This document shows positions 43,556 to 52,243 of a stretch of DNA of 54,123 nucleotides, in pieces. The DNA comes from Bacteroidia bacterium (GTDB taxonomy: Bacteria > Bacteroidota > Bacteroidia > Flavobacteriales > Flavobacteriaceae). The stretch is from the NCBI GenBank assembly GCA_030432635.1, contig JAUIMB010000011.1, forward strand, positions 1-54,123, given 5' to 3'. The translations under genes and the position numbers were made by a program. The notes under the pieces were generated by a model. It saw only the letters and a program-made list of their open reading frames with translations. It was not told the DNA's origin and did no database searches. Numbering within the stretch: position 1 is the first letter of the stretch; every line of letters starts with the position of its first letter.

Positions 43556-44629
43556 ATGAAACTCAGTTTAAAATATGTTACTGTCATTTTTTACGTTTCA
43601 ATAGCGCTATTTACGTCTTGTAGAAAAGAGGACATAGAGTTTATTGGGACACCTCCAAATGAAACCCTTGAGCCGAATTCAATGCTTGTCCACCTAATGA
43701 AGCGCACAGCTACCAATGATGGTTCAAAGGATAACATTTTGGACTTGGCCAATTGTTTCACTATTAAATTCCCAATAAGTGTTGAAGCCAACAATATAAG
43801 TATTGAGGTTGGTAATGAAAGTGATTATTCGCGAGTTGAATCGGTATTCGATGAAGATTACACAGATGTAAACCAACTGAATATTGCCTTTCCCATTACT
43901 ATCATAACTACTGATTATTCTGAAGAAACCATTGCTAATATGGACGAGTTACTGGCAAAAGCATCTACCTGTAATGGTGAGAATGTTTGGGATGATGATA
44001 TCGAATGTGTGGATTTTATATATCCGTTTTCAGCATCCAAATTTAATACCTCAAATGAAATGATTGCTACGGAAACCTTTACAAATGACAAGGAACTTTA
44101 CAACTTTATTGAAAGTCTCGTGGCAGATGATATTACAACGATCAATTTTCCAATAAGCCTACAATTGGCTGATGACTCTATTACTGAAATCAGCACTATT
44201 TCTGAACTCCAAACCGTTATTACCAATGAACAGAATGCTTGTGATGAAGATGACGACTACGATTACGACGATGACGATTGCGATCATTGTACCCAAGAAT
44301 TGCTAGAAGAGTTCCTTGTCGGTTGCCAAGATTGGTATACTGATAAAGTGAGAGGCAATGCTATCAATTATAACACTATATATGATGGCTATGACTTTAA
44401 TTTTTTTATCGATGGTACGGTTGAGGTGTATTGGAACAGTACCTCAGCATCTGGGACTTGGTCAACCTCTGGAACTGGAAATAACATGTTTGTCCTTATT
44501 AATATTCCTGGACTCAGTTTATGTAATAACAATTGGAAATTGCAAGAAATCAATACAAACGAATTGACAAAAATCGATTTGATAGTGAACACCGAAGATC
44601 GATTACGCTATAGAAACACATGTAATTAA
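43556..44629 (+). CDS. Asp-rich lipoprotein with duplicated module, unknown function
   Basis: From ATG 43556 the protein has 357 residues and a lipoprotein Cys at 22 (LFTSCRKED); ATG 43526 would add ten residues. It contains two homologous modules, 67-139 and 151-229, each bounded by Cys and each with an FPI(S/T) strand (NIAFPITI in the first, TINFPISL in the second). An acidic CDEDDDYDYDDDD linker (about 229-241) follows, then a C-terminal lipocalin-like beta region (FFIDGTVEVYW, GTWSTSG, FVLINIPG). It is transcribed divergently from the FecI-like sigma gene. The Asp cluster could bind a divalent cation (inference). Confidence 0.72.
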   Translation: MKLSLKYVTVIFYVSIALFTSCRKEDIEFIGTPPNETLEPNSMLVHLMKRTATNDGSKDNILDLANCFTIKFPISVEANNISIEVGNESDYSRVESVFDEDYTDVNQLNIAFPITIITTDYSEETIANMDELLAKASTCNGENVWDDDIECVDFIYPFSASKFNTSNEMIATETFTNDKELYNFIESLVADDITTINFPISLQLADDSITEISTISELQTVITNEQNACDEDDDYDYDDDDCDHCTQELLEEFLVGCQDWYTDKVRGNAINYNTIYDGYDFNFFIDGTVEVYWNSTSASGTWSTSGTGNNMFVLINIPGLSLCNNNWKLQEINTNELTKIDLIVNTEDRLRYRNTCN

Positions 44630-44693
44630 TAGCACAAACTGAAAAAGAAAAATTTTAGGGTTTTAAAATTGGTTGTTTGTCTATGATTACATT

Positions 44694-44735
44694 AAAAAAC
44701 TGCTTTGACTATATTATGTAGTCGAAGCAGTTTAT
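44694..44735. terminator. Long perfect-stem hairpin after the Asp-rich lipoprotein gene
   Basis: AAACTGCTTTGACTA (44697-44711) pairs with TAGTCGAAGCAGTTT (44719-44733) as a 15-bp stem containing one T-G wobble, with a 7-nt loop. It is flanked by As and a short T-tract. It lies in the 258-bp gap before the next gene; the rest of that gap shows nothing I can identify. Confidence 0.7.
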
Positions 44736-44887
44736 AAAATTTATAATGATGACTTAAAAGCTTTATGTAAGCATAACGTTATTAAACTCATTTTTAACCT
44801 AAAGAAGAAAGAACTAAAATTGGTTAGAACGACATACTTGACCAATCAAAAATTAACTAATTCACAAACCATTTAAATTTTAACATT

Positions 44888-45655
44888 ATGAAAACAAACT
44901 ACTCCATCAACATTTTATTTCTAGTGCTTTTTGCTACAATAGGCACATTTCAAATTGATGCCCAAGCCATATTCAGAATGGTCGAGGTTGACCCTCTAAA
45001 TGACACTGTAACCATAAGAAACTTTGGAAATGCAACGGATGATGTTGGCTCTCACAGGCTTTGTAGCCTTATAACCTACCGTACACTATCTACTCAAACA
45101 ACAATAGTGGAAGGGTCTTTCAATCTTGCTCCTGGTGAAGAGGTCACTGTATCGATCGCAAACGATTGGCTGGATGATAGTGGTGCCGACTTAGGCTTGT
45201 ATGTACCAACTGGAAGTTTTGGATCTGCTGCCAATATGATAGACTTTACACAATGGGGAAGTGGTGGCAATGGACGTGAAGGATTGGCTGTTAGCAATGG
45301 TTTTTGGACAGCTGGAACCTTTATCAACGTTGCTCCTCCTTATGAATTCACAGGAACCGTAGCCGATTTTGGTGTAAACTTTTGGCAGACAACTTTAAGC
45401 ATCGAAGATTTAAATAGCTCACCTAAATTTAGTGTCTACCCTAACCCTTCAAATAACATCCTGAATATCGTAAGCGGAAATCAGAATGGATTATCTTATC
45501 AAATCTTTGATATTTTAGGAAAACAGGTGCTAACTGAAACCCTAGCAACTGTCGGCCAGTCTGCAATTGATGTTTCTAATTGGAACAATGGGCTGTATAT
45601 CATCAGAATCTCAATTGGTGATCAAACGGAAACAAAGCGTTTTATTAAAAACTAA
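44888..45655 (+). CDS. T9SS cargo protein with lamin-tail-like domain
   Basis: The 255-residue protein has a signal peptide (LFATIGTFQIDAQ). The central part (about 28-165) with FRMVEVDPLNDTVTIRNFGN and LAPGEEVTVSI resembles a lamin-tail (LTD) beta domain, known from secreted bacterial nucleases and surface proteins. The C-terminal T9SS type A sorting domain starts at about 180 (FSVYPNPSNNILNI) and ends with SNWNNGLYIIRI and TKRFIKN. It would be secreted across the outer membrane and probably anchored. No enzyme motif is present. Confidence 0.85.
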   Translation: MKTNYSINILFLVLFATIGTFQIDAQAIFRMVEVDPLNDTVTIRNFGNATDDVGSHRLCSLITYRTLSTQTTIVEGSFNLAPGEEVTVSIANDWLDDSGADLGLYVPTGSFGSAANMIDFTQWGSGGNGREGLAVSNGFWTAGTFINVAPPYEFTGTVADFGVNFWQTTLSIEDLNSSPKFSVYPNPSNNILNIVSGNQNGLSYQIFDILGKQVLTETLATVGQSAIDVSNWNNGLYIIRISIGDQTETKRFIKN

Positions 45656-45661
45656 GTATAT

Positions 45662-45700
45662 AAAAAGCCAAATACCAAAGGTAATTGGTATTTGGCTTTA
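45662..45700. terminator. Bidirectional intrinsic terminator between two T9SS cargo genes
   Basis: AAAGCCAAATACC (45664-45676) and GGTATTTGGCTTT (45687-45699) give a 13-bp perfect stem with a 10-nt loop, between convergent stops at 45655 and 45711. Confidence 0.85.
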
Positions 45701-45710
45701 TGTATTAGTA

Positions 45711-46586
45711 TTATTGCTTTACAAAACGTTTGGTTAGGGTTTTATTATCAGTAATTATCCTAACTAAATAAACACCAGTATTCCAATTGGAAATATCTAT
45801 TTGTGTTTTGCCTGTGTGAAGTTCCTTCTCATAAATTTTCTTTCCTAAAACATCATACACCACTGCTTTTGACTTTGTAATTCCTTCATTCAAAGCAATC
45901 GTCATTTTAGAGGATGCTGGATTTGGTAAAATTTCAAACGCGTCATTGGTCTTAAAGGTATTGGTGCTTAAGCTAGTTGTTGCAGTAATGTTATCCAATT
46001 GCATGTTTGCTGCTATCGATTCGCCAAGCCATAATGAACTTGTACTACTCAATATCCGCATAACACTTACATTTTCCAACACTTCTGAAATGGAATAATT
46101 GCCCAAATAATTATCGACAATTTCAAAATTGTCTATAGCTAGAGGTATCTCAACTGAAGTCCAACCCGTACCTGCGTCTACGACAATTGGATCAATGGTA
46201 GCGATTCTTGTAAAATTGTCGTTTGTTCCTCTTTGAAAAGCAATTTTAAGGTTTAGATTGTTCACCTCTGCCTTCACATCAAACCTAATCAACTCAATAT
46301 CTTGCTCAAGGTAATTTCCCTGCCATTTAAGAGTCTGATTAAAGACAACCATTCTAGAACTTATACCTCCTCCTCCAGTTGAACTATAATCTAAAGCATA
46401 ATCTCCCATTCCATTTGGGCCAGCGTTGGAAACTACACTAGTTCCAAAACCTGATGGATTTCCATTTCCAATGATCCATCCTTGTACGGTTCCGTCTTGA
46501 AAATCATCCATTTGACCAGACATGACTTGCGCATATCCCATACTGCCAAATAAGAATACATAAAGAAAAACTGCTATTATTCTCAT
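45711..46586 (-). CDS. T9SS cargo protein with jelly-roll-like domain
   Basis: The 291-residue protein has a signal peptide (VFLYVFLFGSMGYAQ). The N-terminal part (about 22-205) begins with DDFQDGTVQGWIIGNG and continues with LDNITA-type strands, a pattern typical of carbohydrate-binding jelly-roll (CBM-like) domains. The T9SS type A sorting domain begins at about 218 (FEILPNPASSKMTI) and ends TKRFVKQ. It has no catalytic domain, so binding to a polymer or surface is the likely role. It is close in C-terminus to the DOMON-like cargo encoded 180 bp away. Confidence 0.84.
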   Translation of the reverse strand: MRIIAVFLYVFLFGSMGYAQVMSGQMDDFQDGTVQGWIIGNGNPSGFGTSVVSNAGPNGMGDYALDYSSTGGGGISSRMVVFNQTLKWQGNYLEQDIELIRFDVKAEVNNLNLKIAFQRGTNDNFTRIATIDPIVVDAGTGWTSVEIPLAIDNFEIVDNYLGNYSISEVLENVSVMRILSSTSSLWLGESIAANMQLDNITATTSLSTNTFKTNDAFEILPNPASSKMTIALNEGITKSKAVVYDVLGKKIYEKELHTGKTQIDISNWNTGVYLVRIITDNKTLTKRFVKQ

Positions 46587-46713
46587 GATAAATTCTTTTT
46601 AAAAATCTCCACTAAGGCTTCAAAAATGATTCCATAATACATGATATTAAATGTAATACTAATTATTTTGTTGTTTAAACTATTCTAACACAATATAAGC
46701 ACTGTTGTAAAAT

Positions 46714-46742
46714 AAAAAAAGCCGCAAAATCTTGCAGCTTTA
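46714..46742 (-). terminator. Intrinsic terminator after the DOMON-like cargo gene
   Basis: Read on the minus strand, AAAGC-GCAA type arms (AAAGCTGCAA facing TTGCGGCTTT) form a stem of about 10 bp with one mismatch and a 4-nt loop, followed by seven T. It lies 28 nt after the stop at 46770. Confidence 0.75.
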
Positions 46743-46769
46743 TCTATTTCATCTTGTTATTAAAATTTT

Positions 46770-47579
46770 CTAATTTTTCACAAAACGTTTCATTTCCGTG
46801 GAATTCTCAGAGGTAATTCTAATGATATACAAACCACTGTTCCAATTGGATATATTATGCGATGATGAAATTAGGTCTAGTTTTTTGCTCATAACCTTTT
46901 TTCCCAATACATCATAAACTTCCATTGTTGTATCACCATTGAGCACCTTTAAATCAACAGTAAAGCTTGTTCTTGCAGGATTTGGCCTAATGTTAAAATC
47001 ATTATCTGCAATTTCAGCATTACTCAAGGTCAATGATTGCATAGTCACACCTCTATTATCTATACCATGCCATTCCAAATCGAATCCATCAAAACGAGCT
47101 CTTGCCCAAGCTAGTTCAATAGAAGTTGCTGTTGCCGAAAAGACATAATCATTTGGATGTCCAGTATTAGTTGGTCGTGTCGCAACTAAGGTTCTCACTC
47201 CTGCATTTACAACATTAGATTGTACAGTCCAATCCCTCTCACCTTCTGCATCTTCTGTTGGAGGAATTCCTGTGGCATCTTGACCAGGTTCCTGACCTTC
47301 AAAACCATAGTATCTATCTGTGAGTGTCTCACCATCAAAAATGACGACATCTTCTCCCGAAGTCATACTTTGGACGCCAAAACCTAAGCCAAGCCATCTA
47401 TTCTCTGGACCTATCATGGTCAAGGTTGTGGTTGTAGGATCAACGTCAATCTGTATTGAGTATTCCAATCCAGGCGTATTTGACAGCTCAAGTAATCCCG
47501 TTGTATACGTTTGGCTGTACATCAAATTAAAACAAAACAGACCAATAAAGGCCAAAGTAATTTTTTTCATAGCAATCAT
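46770..47579 (-). CDS. T9SS cargo protein with DOMON-like domain
   Basis: The 269-residue protein has a signal peptide (LAFIGLFCFNLMYSQ). The middle part (about 30-185) has the DOMON pattern, with WLGLGFG followed by SGEDVVIFDGE and later ELAWARARFDG. DOMON domains bind haem or sugars. The T9SS type A sorting domain starts at about 195 (FNIRPNPARTSFTV) and ends MKRFVKN. The ATG at 47579 overlaps the TGA of the upstream ankyrin gene by four bases (ATGA), so the two are translationally coupled; ATG 47570 is an alternative start. Confidence 0.82.
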   Translation of the reverse strand: MIAMKKITLAFIGLFCFNLMYSQTYTTGLLELSNTPGLEYSIQIDVDPTTTTLTMIGPENRWLGLGFGVQSMTSGEDVVIFDGETLTDRYYGFEGQEPGQDATGIPPTEDAEGERDWTVQSNVVNAGVRTLVATRPTNTGHPNDYVFSATATSIELAWARARFDGFDLEWHGIDNRGVTMQSLTLSNAEIADNDFNIRPNPARTSFTVDLKVLNGDTTMEVYDVLGKKVMSKKLDLISSSHNISNWNSGLYIIRITSENSTEMKRFVKN

Positions 47580-48124
47580 TTTTTATTGATAAGATTAATT
47601 ATCGTTTCATCATTGGTCATAGCTGCATATTCCCTTGCCGAATTGCCTCGGTTATCCTTGAACTCAACATCGGCATTGGCATCTATTAACAACTTAATTA
47701 TGGACTCGCTTCTAAAAATAATGGCATAATGCAATGGTGTTGTTCCATTTACATCTGCCAAGTTAGGATTTGCATCCAATTCAAGCAAACCTTTAACAAT
47801 TTTTGTTTGCTTTTTGAATACAGCAGCCATTAATGGTGTGCCGTAATCACTATTTCCATCAATATCCTTAACTCTTGAAGCCAAGAATAAAGCGACATCA
47901 GTATTACCTCTGTAACACGCCAATGTCAATGGTACAAATCCCTTTGGGTTAACCGCATTGATGGTATCTGGATTAATAACCATTAACGCCTTAACATCTT
48001 TAACCGTTCCAGTTCTCGCCACATCAAAAATATCATCTTGGGCAAAGGCTAAAGCAGACACAAAGAGCAAAACAATTATACAAAATTGTTTGATTTTCAA
48101 AACATTAGATTTGAGCATTTTCAT
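47576..48124 (-). CDS. Exported ankyrin-repeat protein
   Basis: The 182-residue protein has a signal peptide (IIVLLFVSALAFAQDD) followed by about four to five ankyrin repeats (VPLTLACYRGNTDVALFL, TPLMAAVFKKQTKIVKGLL, TPLHYAIIFRSESIIKLLI, SAREYAAMTNDETIINLI). Periplasmic ankyrin proteins occur in bacteria, for example AnkB next to catalase, where a role in oxidative stress is reported. Here the partner is the DOMON-like T9SS cargo, with an ATGA stop/start overlap, which suggests a chaperone or inhibitor relation (inference). Confidence 0.87.
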   Translation of the reverse strand: MKMLKSNVLKIKQFCIIVLLFVSALAFAQDDIFDVARTGTVKDVKALMVINPDTINAVNPKGFVPLTLACYRGNTDVALFLASRVKDIDGNSDYGTPLMAAVFKKQTKIVKGLLELDANPNLADVNGTTPLHYAIIFRSESIIKLLIDANADVEFKDNRGNSAREYAAMTNDETIINLINKK

Positions 48125-48178
48125 GCTAAATTAATACTTTGCTTCAATTAATCATAATCGAATTACAAAAAACTAGCC

Positions 48179-51031
48179 TTATTTGCTCAAGTACATCTTA
48201 CGTCTGGAATACAAGTTATAAAACTCATCCTCCTTCAAACTATCAATAAATAAAATACTCTCTCCTGTACTTTTCATTTCAGGTCCTAGTTTTTTATTTA
48301 CATTAGGAAACTTATTGAACGAGAATACAGGTTGCTTAATCGCATAACCTTCCAAATGTGGTTTAAACTCAAAATCTGTTACCTTTTTTTCACCTAGCAT
48401 GACCTTGGTTGCATAATTCACATAAGGCTCACCATAGGCCTTTGCAATAAAAGGCACTGTTCGAGAGGCTCTTGGATTGGCTTCAATGATGTAAACCATA
48501 TCATCCTTAATCGCAAATTGGATATTGATCAAACCAACTGTATTAAGTGCCAAAGCTATCTTTTTGGTATGATCCTTAATTTGTTGCATTACGAATTCGC
48601 CCAAATTAAATGGTGGCAAGGTCGCATTACTATCTCCTGAATGAATACCGCAAGGTTCAATATGCTCCATAATTCCTATGATGTATACATTCTCACCATC
48701 ACAAATAGCGTCAGCCTCAGCTTCAATAGCACCATCGAGATAATGGTCTAGCAATAATTTGTTATTTGGAATCTTGCGTAACAAATCTACTACATGTTCT
48801 TCCAATTCCTGTTTATTGATAACGATTTTCATGCCTTGTCCACCTAAGACATAAGAAGGCCTCACCAAAATTGGGAAATTTAGTTTATCTGCAACAGCAA
48901 GAGCTTCGTCGGCTGTTGAGGCCGTGTCAAACTCTGGGTAAGGAATGTTGTTTTCCTTTAACAAGGTTGAAAATGTTCCACGATCTTCAGCTAAATCCAA
49001 GGATTTGTATGTCGTCCCAAGAATCTTAATCCCATAGCGATCCAATTTTTCAGCTAATTTCAAAGCTGTTTGACCTCCTAACTGAACAATTACGCCTTCT
49101 GGCTTTTCATGACGAATGATGTCATAGATATGTTCCCAAAACACAGGTTCAAAATACAGCTTATCGGCAATATCAAAATCTGTGGAAACCGTCTCTGGAT
49201 TACAATTGATCATGATGGTTTCATAGCCACATTCAGCACTAGCCAAAACACCATGAACACAGCAATAATCAAATTCAATGCCTTGACCAATTCGGTTTGG
49301 ACCAGAGCCTAAAACAATGATTTTCTTCTTATCGGTAACCTCACTTTCATTAGATGCAATCTTTTTACCATCGGAAGTTTCCACTTCATTTTCGAACGTA
49401 GAATAGTAATAAGGTGTTTGGGCTTTGAATTCTGCAGCACAGGTATCAACAAGTTTATAGACACGGTTGATTTTGAGTTCGTCCCGTTTGTTATACACTT
49501 CACTTTCCAAACACTTCAGCATATGGGCTATTTGACGATCACCATAGCCCTTCTGTTTCGCTTCCAAAAGCAAATCACGATCAATGGTGTCGATAGTATA
49601 GGTTGAAATTTCCTTTTCAAGTTCATGAAGCTCTTCATATTGCTTTAAGAACCACATATCAATTTTTGTAATCTCATGGATCCGACTTAGAGGAATACCC
49701 ATTTGGATGGCATCGTAAATAGCAAATACACGATCCCAACTGGCATGGGTTAGTTTTTCTATTATCTGCTGATAATCCTTGTAACCTTTTCCATCAGCTC
49801 CTAGTCCGTTACGCTTAATTTCCAAGGACTGTGTTGCCTTGTGCAAAGCCTCTTGAAATGAACGTCCTATAGCCATAACTTCTCCAACAGCCTTCATTTG
49901 AAGGCCTAAGGTACGGTCAGATCCTTCAAATTTATCGAAGTTCCATCTTGGTATCTTTACAATGACATAGTCCAATGTAGGCTCAAACAGGGCTGAAGTC
50001 GACTTAGTAATCTGATTATTCAGCTCGTCCAAAGTATACCCTAAAGCCAATTTCGCAGCCACCTTTGCAATTGGATAACCCGTTGCCTTACTTGCCAAGG
50101 CAGAAGATCGTGATACACGTGGATTGATTTCAATAGCGATGATTTCTTCTTCTTCATCTGGACTAACAGCAAACTGTACATTACAACCACCAGCAAAATC
50201 TCCTATACTTCGCATCATGTGAATGGCCATATCACGCATTTTTTGTAAAGTTTTGTCAGAGAGTGTCATGGCAGGAGCAACTGTAATTGAATCACCAGTA
50301 TGGATGCCCATAGGATCCATATTTTCAATGGTACAAATTATAACCACATTGTCGTTTTTGTCGCGAAGTAATTCGAGCTCGTACTCTTTCCAGCCCATCA
50401 TAGCCTTATCTATCATTACCTCATGGATTGGAGAAATCTCAAGGCCTCTCGTTAATGCCTGATCAAATTCTTTTTCATCGTACACAATGGATGCACCTGC
50501 ACCACCAAGCGTAAATGAAGCCCTAATACACAATGGAAATCCAAATTCCTGAGCAATTTCCTTACCTTTCAAAAATGAGGTCGCCGTTGCCTGAGGCGCC
50601 ATTCCTACACCTATTTTGAGCATAAGCTCCCTAAATTTCTCTCTATCCTCTGTGATGTTAATGGCATCGATATCGACACCAATGATTTCAACACCAAAAT
50701 CATCCCAAATTCCTTTTTCATCAGCTTCTATACATAAATTCAAAGCTGTTTGTCCACCCATAGTTGGTAAGACCGCATCAATTTGCGGATGCGCTTTCAA
50801 TATTTTGATAATGGATTTAGTATTTAATGGCAACAAGTAAACATGATCTGCCATGGTAGGGTCAGTCATGATCGTTGCTGGATTGGAATTGATCAAAATG
50901 GTCTCAATTCCATCTTCTCTTAGTGAACGAAGCGCTTGAGTTCCTGAATAATCAAATTCGCAGGCCTGTCCAATGACAATAGGACCTGAGCCAATAATAA
51001 GGATAGATTTTAATTTGTCGTTTTTAGGCAT
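48179..51031 (-). CDS. carB: Carbamoyl-phosphate synthase large subunit, lacking the C-terminal allosteric domain
   Basis: From ATG 51031 (MPKNDKLKSILIIGSGP) the protein is about 950 residues; the longer frame from 51076 is not supported. It has two ATP-grasp halves, each opening with a GSGP.(I/R)IGQ.EFDY motif, near residues 13-27 and in the second half. It makes carbamoyl phosphate for arginine and pyrimidine synthesis with CarA, which is not in the window. The protein ends shortly after LGPEMKSTGE, where E. coli CarB (1073) continues into the MGS-like allosteric domain. A TATTTTTG box at 51058-51051 could be its promoter. Confidence 0.93.
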   Translation of the reverse strand: MPKNDKLKSILIIGSGPIVIGQACEFDYSGTQALRSLREDGIETILINSNPATIMTDPTMADHVYLLPLNTKSIIKILKAHPQIDAVLPTMGGQTALNLCIEADEKGIWDDFGVEIIGVDIDAINITEDREKFRELMLKIGVGMAPQATATSFLKGKEIAQEFGFPLCIRASFTLGGAGASIVYDEKEFDQALTRGLEISPIHEVMIDKAMMGWKEYELELLRDKNDNVVIICTIENMDPMGIHTGDSITVAPAMTLSDKTLQKMRDMAIHMMRSIGDFAGGCNVQFAVSPDEEEEIIAIEINPRVSRSSALASKATGYPIAKVAAKLALGYTLDELNNQITKSTSALFEPTLDYVIVKIPRWNFDKFEGSDRTLGLQMKAVGEVMAIGRSFQEALHKATQSLEIKRNGLGADGKGYKDYQQIIEKLTHASWDRVFAIYDAIQMGIPLSRIHEITKIDMWFLKQYEELHELEKEISTYTIDTIDRDLLLEAKQKGYGDRQIAHMLKCLESEVYNKRDELKINRVYKLVDTCAAEFKAQTPYYYSTFENEVETSDGKKIASNESEVTDKKKIIVLGSGPNRIGQGIEFDYCCVHGVLASAECGYETIMINCNPETVSTDFDIADKLYFEPVFWEHIYDIIRHEKPEGVIVQLGGQTALKLAEKLDRYGIKILGTTYKSLDLAEDRGTFSTLLKENNIPYPEFDTASTADEALAVADKLNFPILVRPSYVLGGQGMKIVINKQELEEHVVDLLRKIPNNKLLLDHYLDGAIEAEADAICDGENVYIIGIMEHIEPCGIHSGDSNATLPPFNLGEFVMQQIKDHTKKIALALNTVGLINIQFAIKDDMVYIIEANPRASRTVPFIAKAYGEPYVNYATKVMLGEKKVTDFEFKPHLEGYAIKQPVFSFNKFPNVNKKLGPEMKSTGESILFIDSLKEDEFYNLYSRRKMYLSK

Positions 51032-51073
51032 TTTAGAAATTTTATAGTTGCAAAAATAGGTAACATATAGGTA

Positions 51074-51106
51074 CAAAAAAAGGTGCTACATCTAAGTAAC
51101 ACCTTT
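51074..51106 (-). terminator. Intrinsic terminator after rpmH
   Basis: On the minus strand AAAGGTGTTAC (51106-51096) pairs with GTAGCACCTTT (51089-51079) as an 11-bp stem with one wobble, followed by a T-tract. It lies 24 nt after the rpmH stop and upstream of carB. Confidence 0.8.
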
Positions 51107-51129
51107 AATATATTAACAATTGTTAATCA

Positions 51130-51291
51130 TTATTTTTTATGTCTGATTTCAGATGATACAGACAATTTCTTTCTTCCTTTAGCTCTTCTACGAGCCAAAA
51201 CCTTTCTTCCATTTACGGAAGCCATTCTTTCTCTAAAACCGTGTTTATTTCTTCTTTTTCTCTTAGACGGCTGAAACGTTCTTTTTGGCAT
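51130..51291 (-). CDS. rpmH: 50S ribosomal protein L34
   Basis: A 53-codon gene that is too short for usual length cut-offs. The protein begins [19 protein letters not shown], continues [20 protein letters not shown] and is very rich in Arg and Lys, the L34 signature. It ends with [14 protein letters not shown]. In many bacteria rpmH sits next to rnpA and dnaA; here rnpA is not adjacent, as is usual in Flavobacteriaceae. It has its own consensus promoter and a terminator. L34 is a component of the large ribosomal subunit. Confidence 0.96.
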   Translation of the reverse strand: MPKRTFQPSKRKRRNKHGFRERMASVNGRKVLARRRAKGRKKLSVSSEIRHKK

Positions 51292-51353
51292 TGTCTTATC
51301 TTTTTAAAACCTGAAATCTATTTGATGTTTTGGGCTGTTCTCAAAACTGCGTG

Positions 51354-51384
51354 CAAATATACAAAGAGTTTTTAGTTTGCCAAA
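51354..51384 (-). promoter_or_regulatory. Consensus promoter of rpmH
   Basis: On the minus strand TTTG (51384-51381) and TATATTTG (51361-51354) are separated by 19 nt, a full match to the Bacteroidota primary sigma consensus and the best promoter in the window. Transcription would begin near 51347, about 56 nt before the ATG. Confidence 0.7.
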
Positions 51385-51537
51385 TCTAAAAATAAAAAAA
51401 ATGCAAATGTATATGAATACAATCTAAAGCCTCAAATTGTCAAAAATTTAGTTTCTTTGCACCTTAAAACCAATGGCATATTTTGAAACCGTCTTTAATA
51501 TAAGGTTTCATTATACTGATCAAACCAAAAACAGAAC

Positions 51538-52098
51538 ATGTTCAATAAAAACATAAAACTCGTTATTGCAGGCTTAATTATTGCATACGCCATTTATCAA
51601 TTTACCGAAAGTTATATTGGTAATGGTATCATGTATCTTTTGCTGTCCCTCATTTTTATATTCCTATACTTTAAGAACGAGTTCATCCTTTTGGCCTTCT
51701 TAAAATTGCGCAAGCAAGATTTTGAAGGTGCAAAAAAATGGTTGGCTAAAATAAAAAAGCCGTCTAGTGCCTTGGTAAAGAAACAAGAGGGTTATTATAA
51801 TTATCTTCATGGCATTATGGTAGCGCAAACTAATATGAATGCTGCGGAAAAGTACTTTAAAAAAGCCCTTGACCTTGGTCTATCAATGAATCACGATGAA
51901 GCCATGGCCAAATTGAACCTTGCTGGAATCGCTTTTAGCAAACGTAGACCTCTAGAAGCGAGACAACTTTTAAAAGATGCGGAAAAACTTGATAAACGTG
52001 GCATTTTGACCGAACAAATTAAGATGATGAAAGACGGAATGAAAAAGTCTCAAGGTCCAAAACAACACTACGGCAATCGAAATATGAGACGTCGTTAA
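51538..52098 (+). CDS. Membrane protein with TPR-like cytoplasmic or periplasmic domain
   Basis: The 186-residue protein has two N-terminal transmembrane helices (about 7-24 and 31-50) and then a helical TPR-like region (AEKYFKKALDLGLSMNHDEAMAKLNLAG, then RPLEARQLLKDAEKLDKRG) and a basic Arg/Gln-rich tail. TPR regions mediate protein-protein contact. It is monocistronic, with a weak hairpin after it. No family name can be assigned with confidence; similar short TPR membrane proteins are common in Flavobacteriaceae. Confidence 0.75.
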   Translation: MFNKNIKLVIAGLIIAYAIYQFTESYIGNGIMYLLLSLIFIFLYFKNEFILLAFLKLRKQDFEGAKKWLAKIKKPSSALVKKQEGYYNYLHGIMVAQTNMNAAEKYFKKALDLGLSMNHDEAMAKLNLAGIAFSKRRPLEARQLLKDAEKLDKRGILTEQIKMMKDGMKKSQGPKQHYGNRNMRRR

Positions 52099-52103
52099 GC
52101 GTT

Positions 52104-52139
52104 AAACCCTATACTATTAAACGGTTTTATAAGGGTTTT
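52104..52139 (+). terminator. Possible terminator after the TPR membrane protein gene
   Basis: AAACCCT-ATA (from 52104) faces TATAAGGGTTTT (to about 52139) with a loop of about 14 nt and a short T-tract. The stem is of moderate quality. Confidence 0.5.
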
Positions 52140-52243
52140 CGGTTATTTTCTCTATGTTTTTTGACCTTTTAACGAGTATTTTTGAGTAGCATTACGAACG
52201 CCTCTAAGTTTGTAAGCGTAAAACCTACTTAAACAAAGGCGAC

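Noticed and set aside
51032-51076. Upstream 15-residue extension of carB
   Set aside because: ATG 51031 gives the conserved MPKNDKLKSILIIGSGP start; the extension runs into the rpmH terminator.
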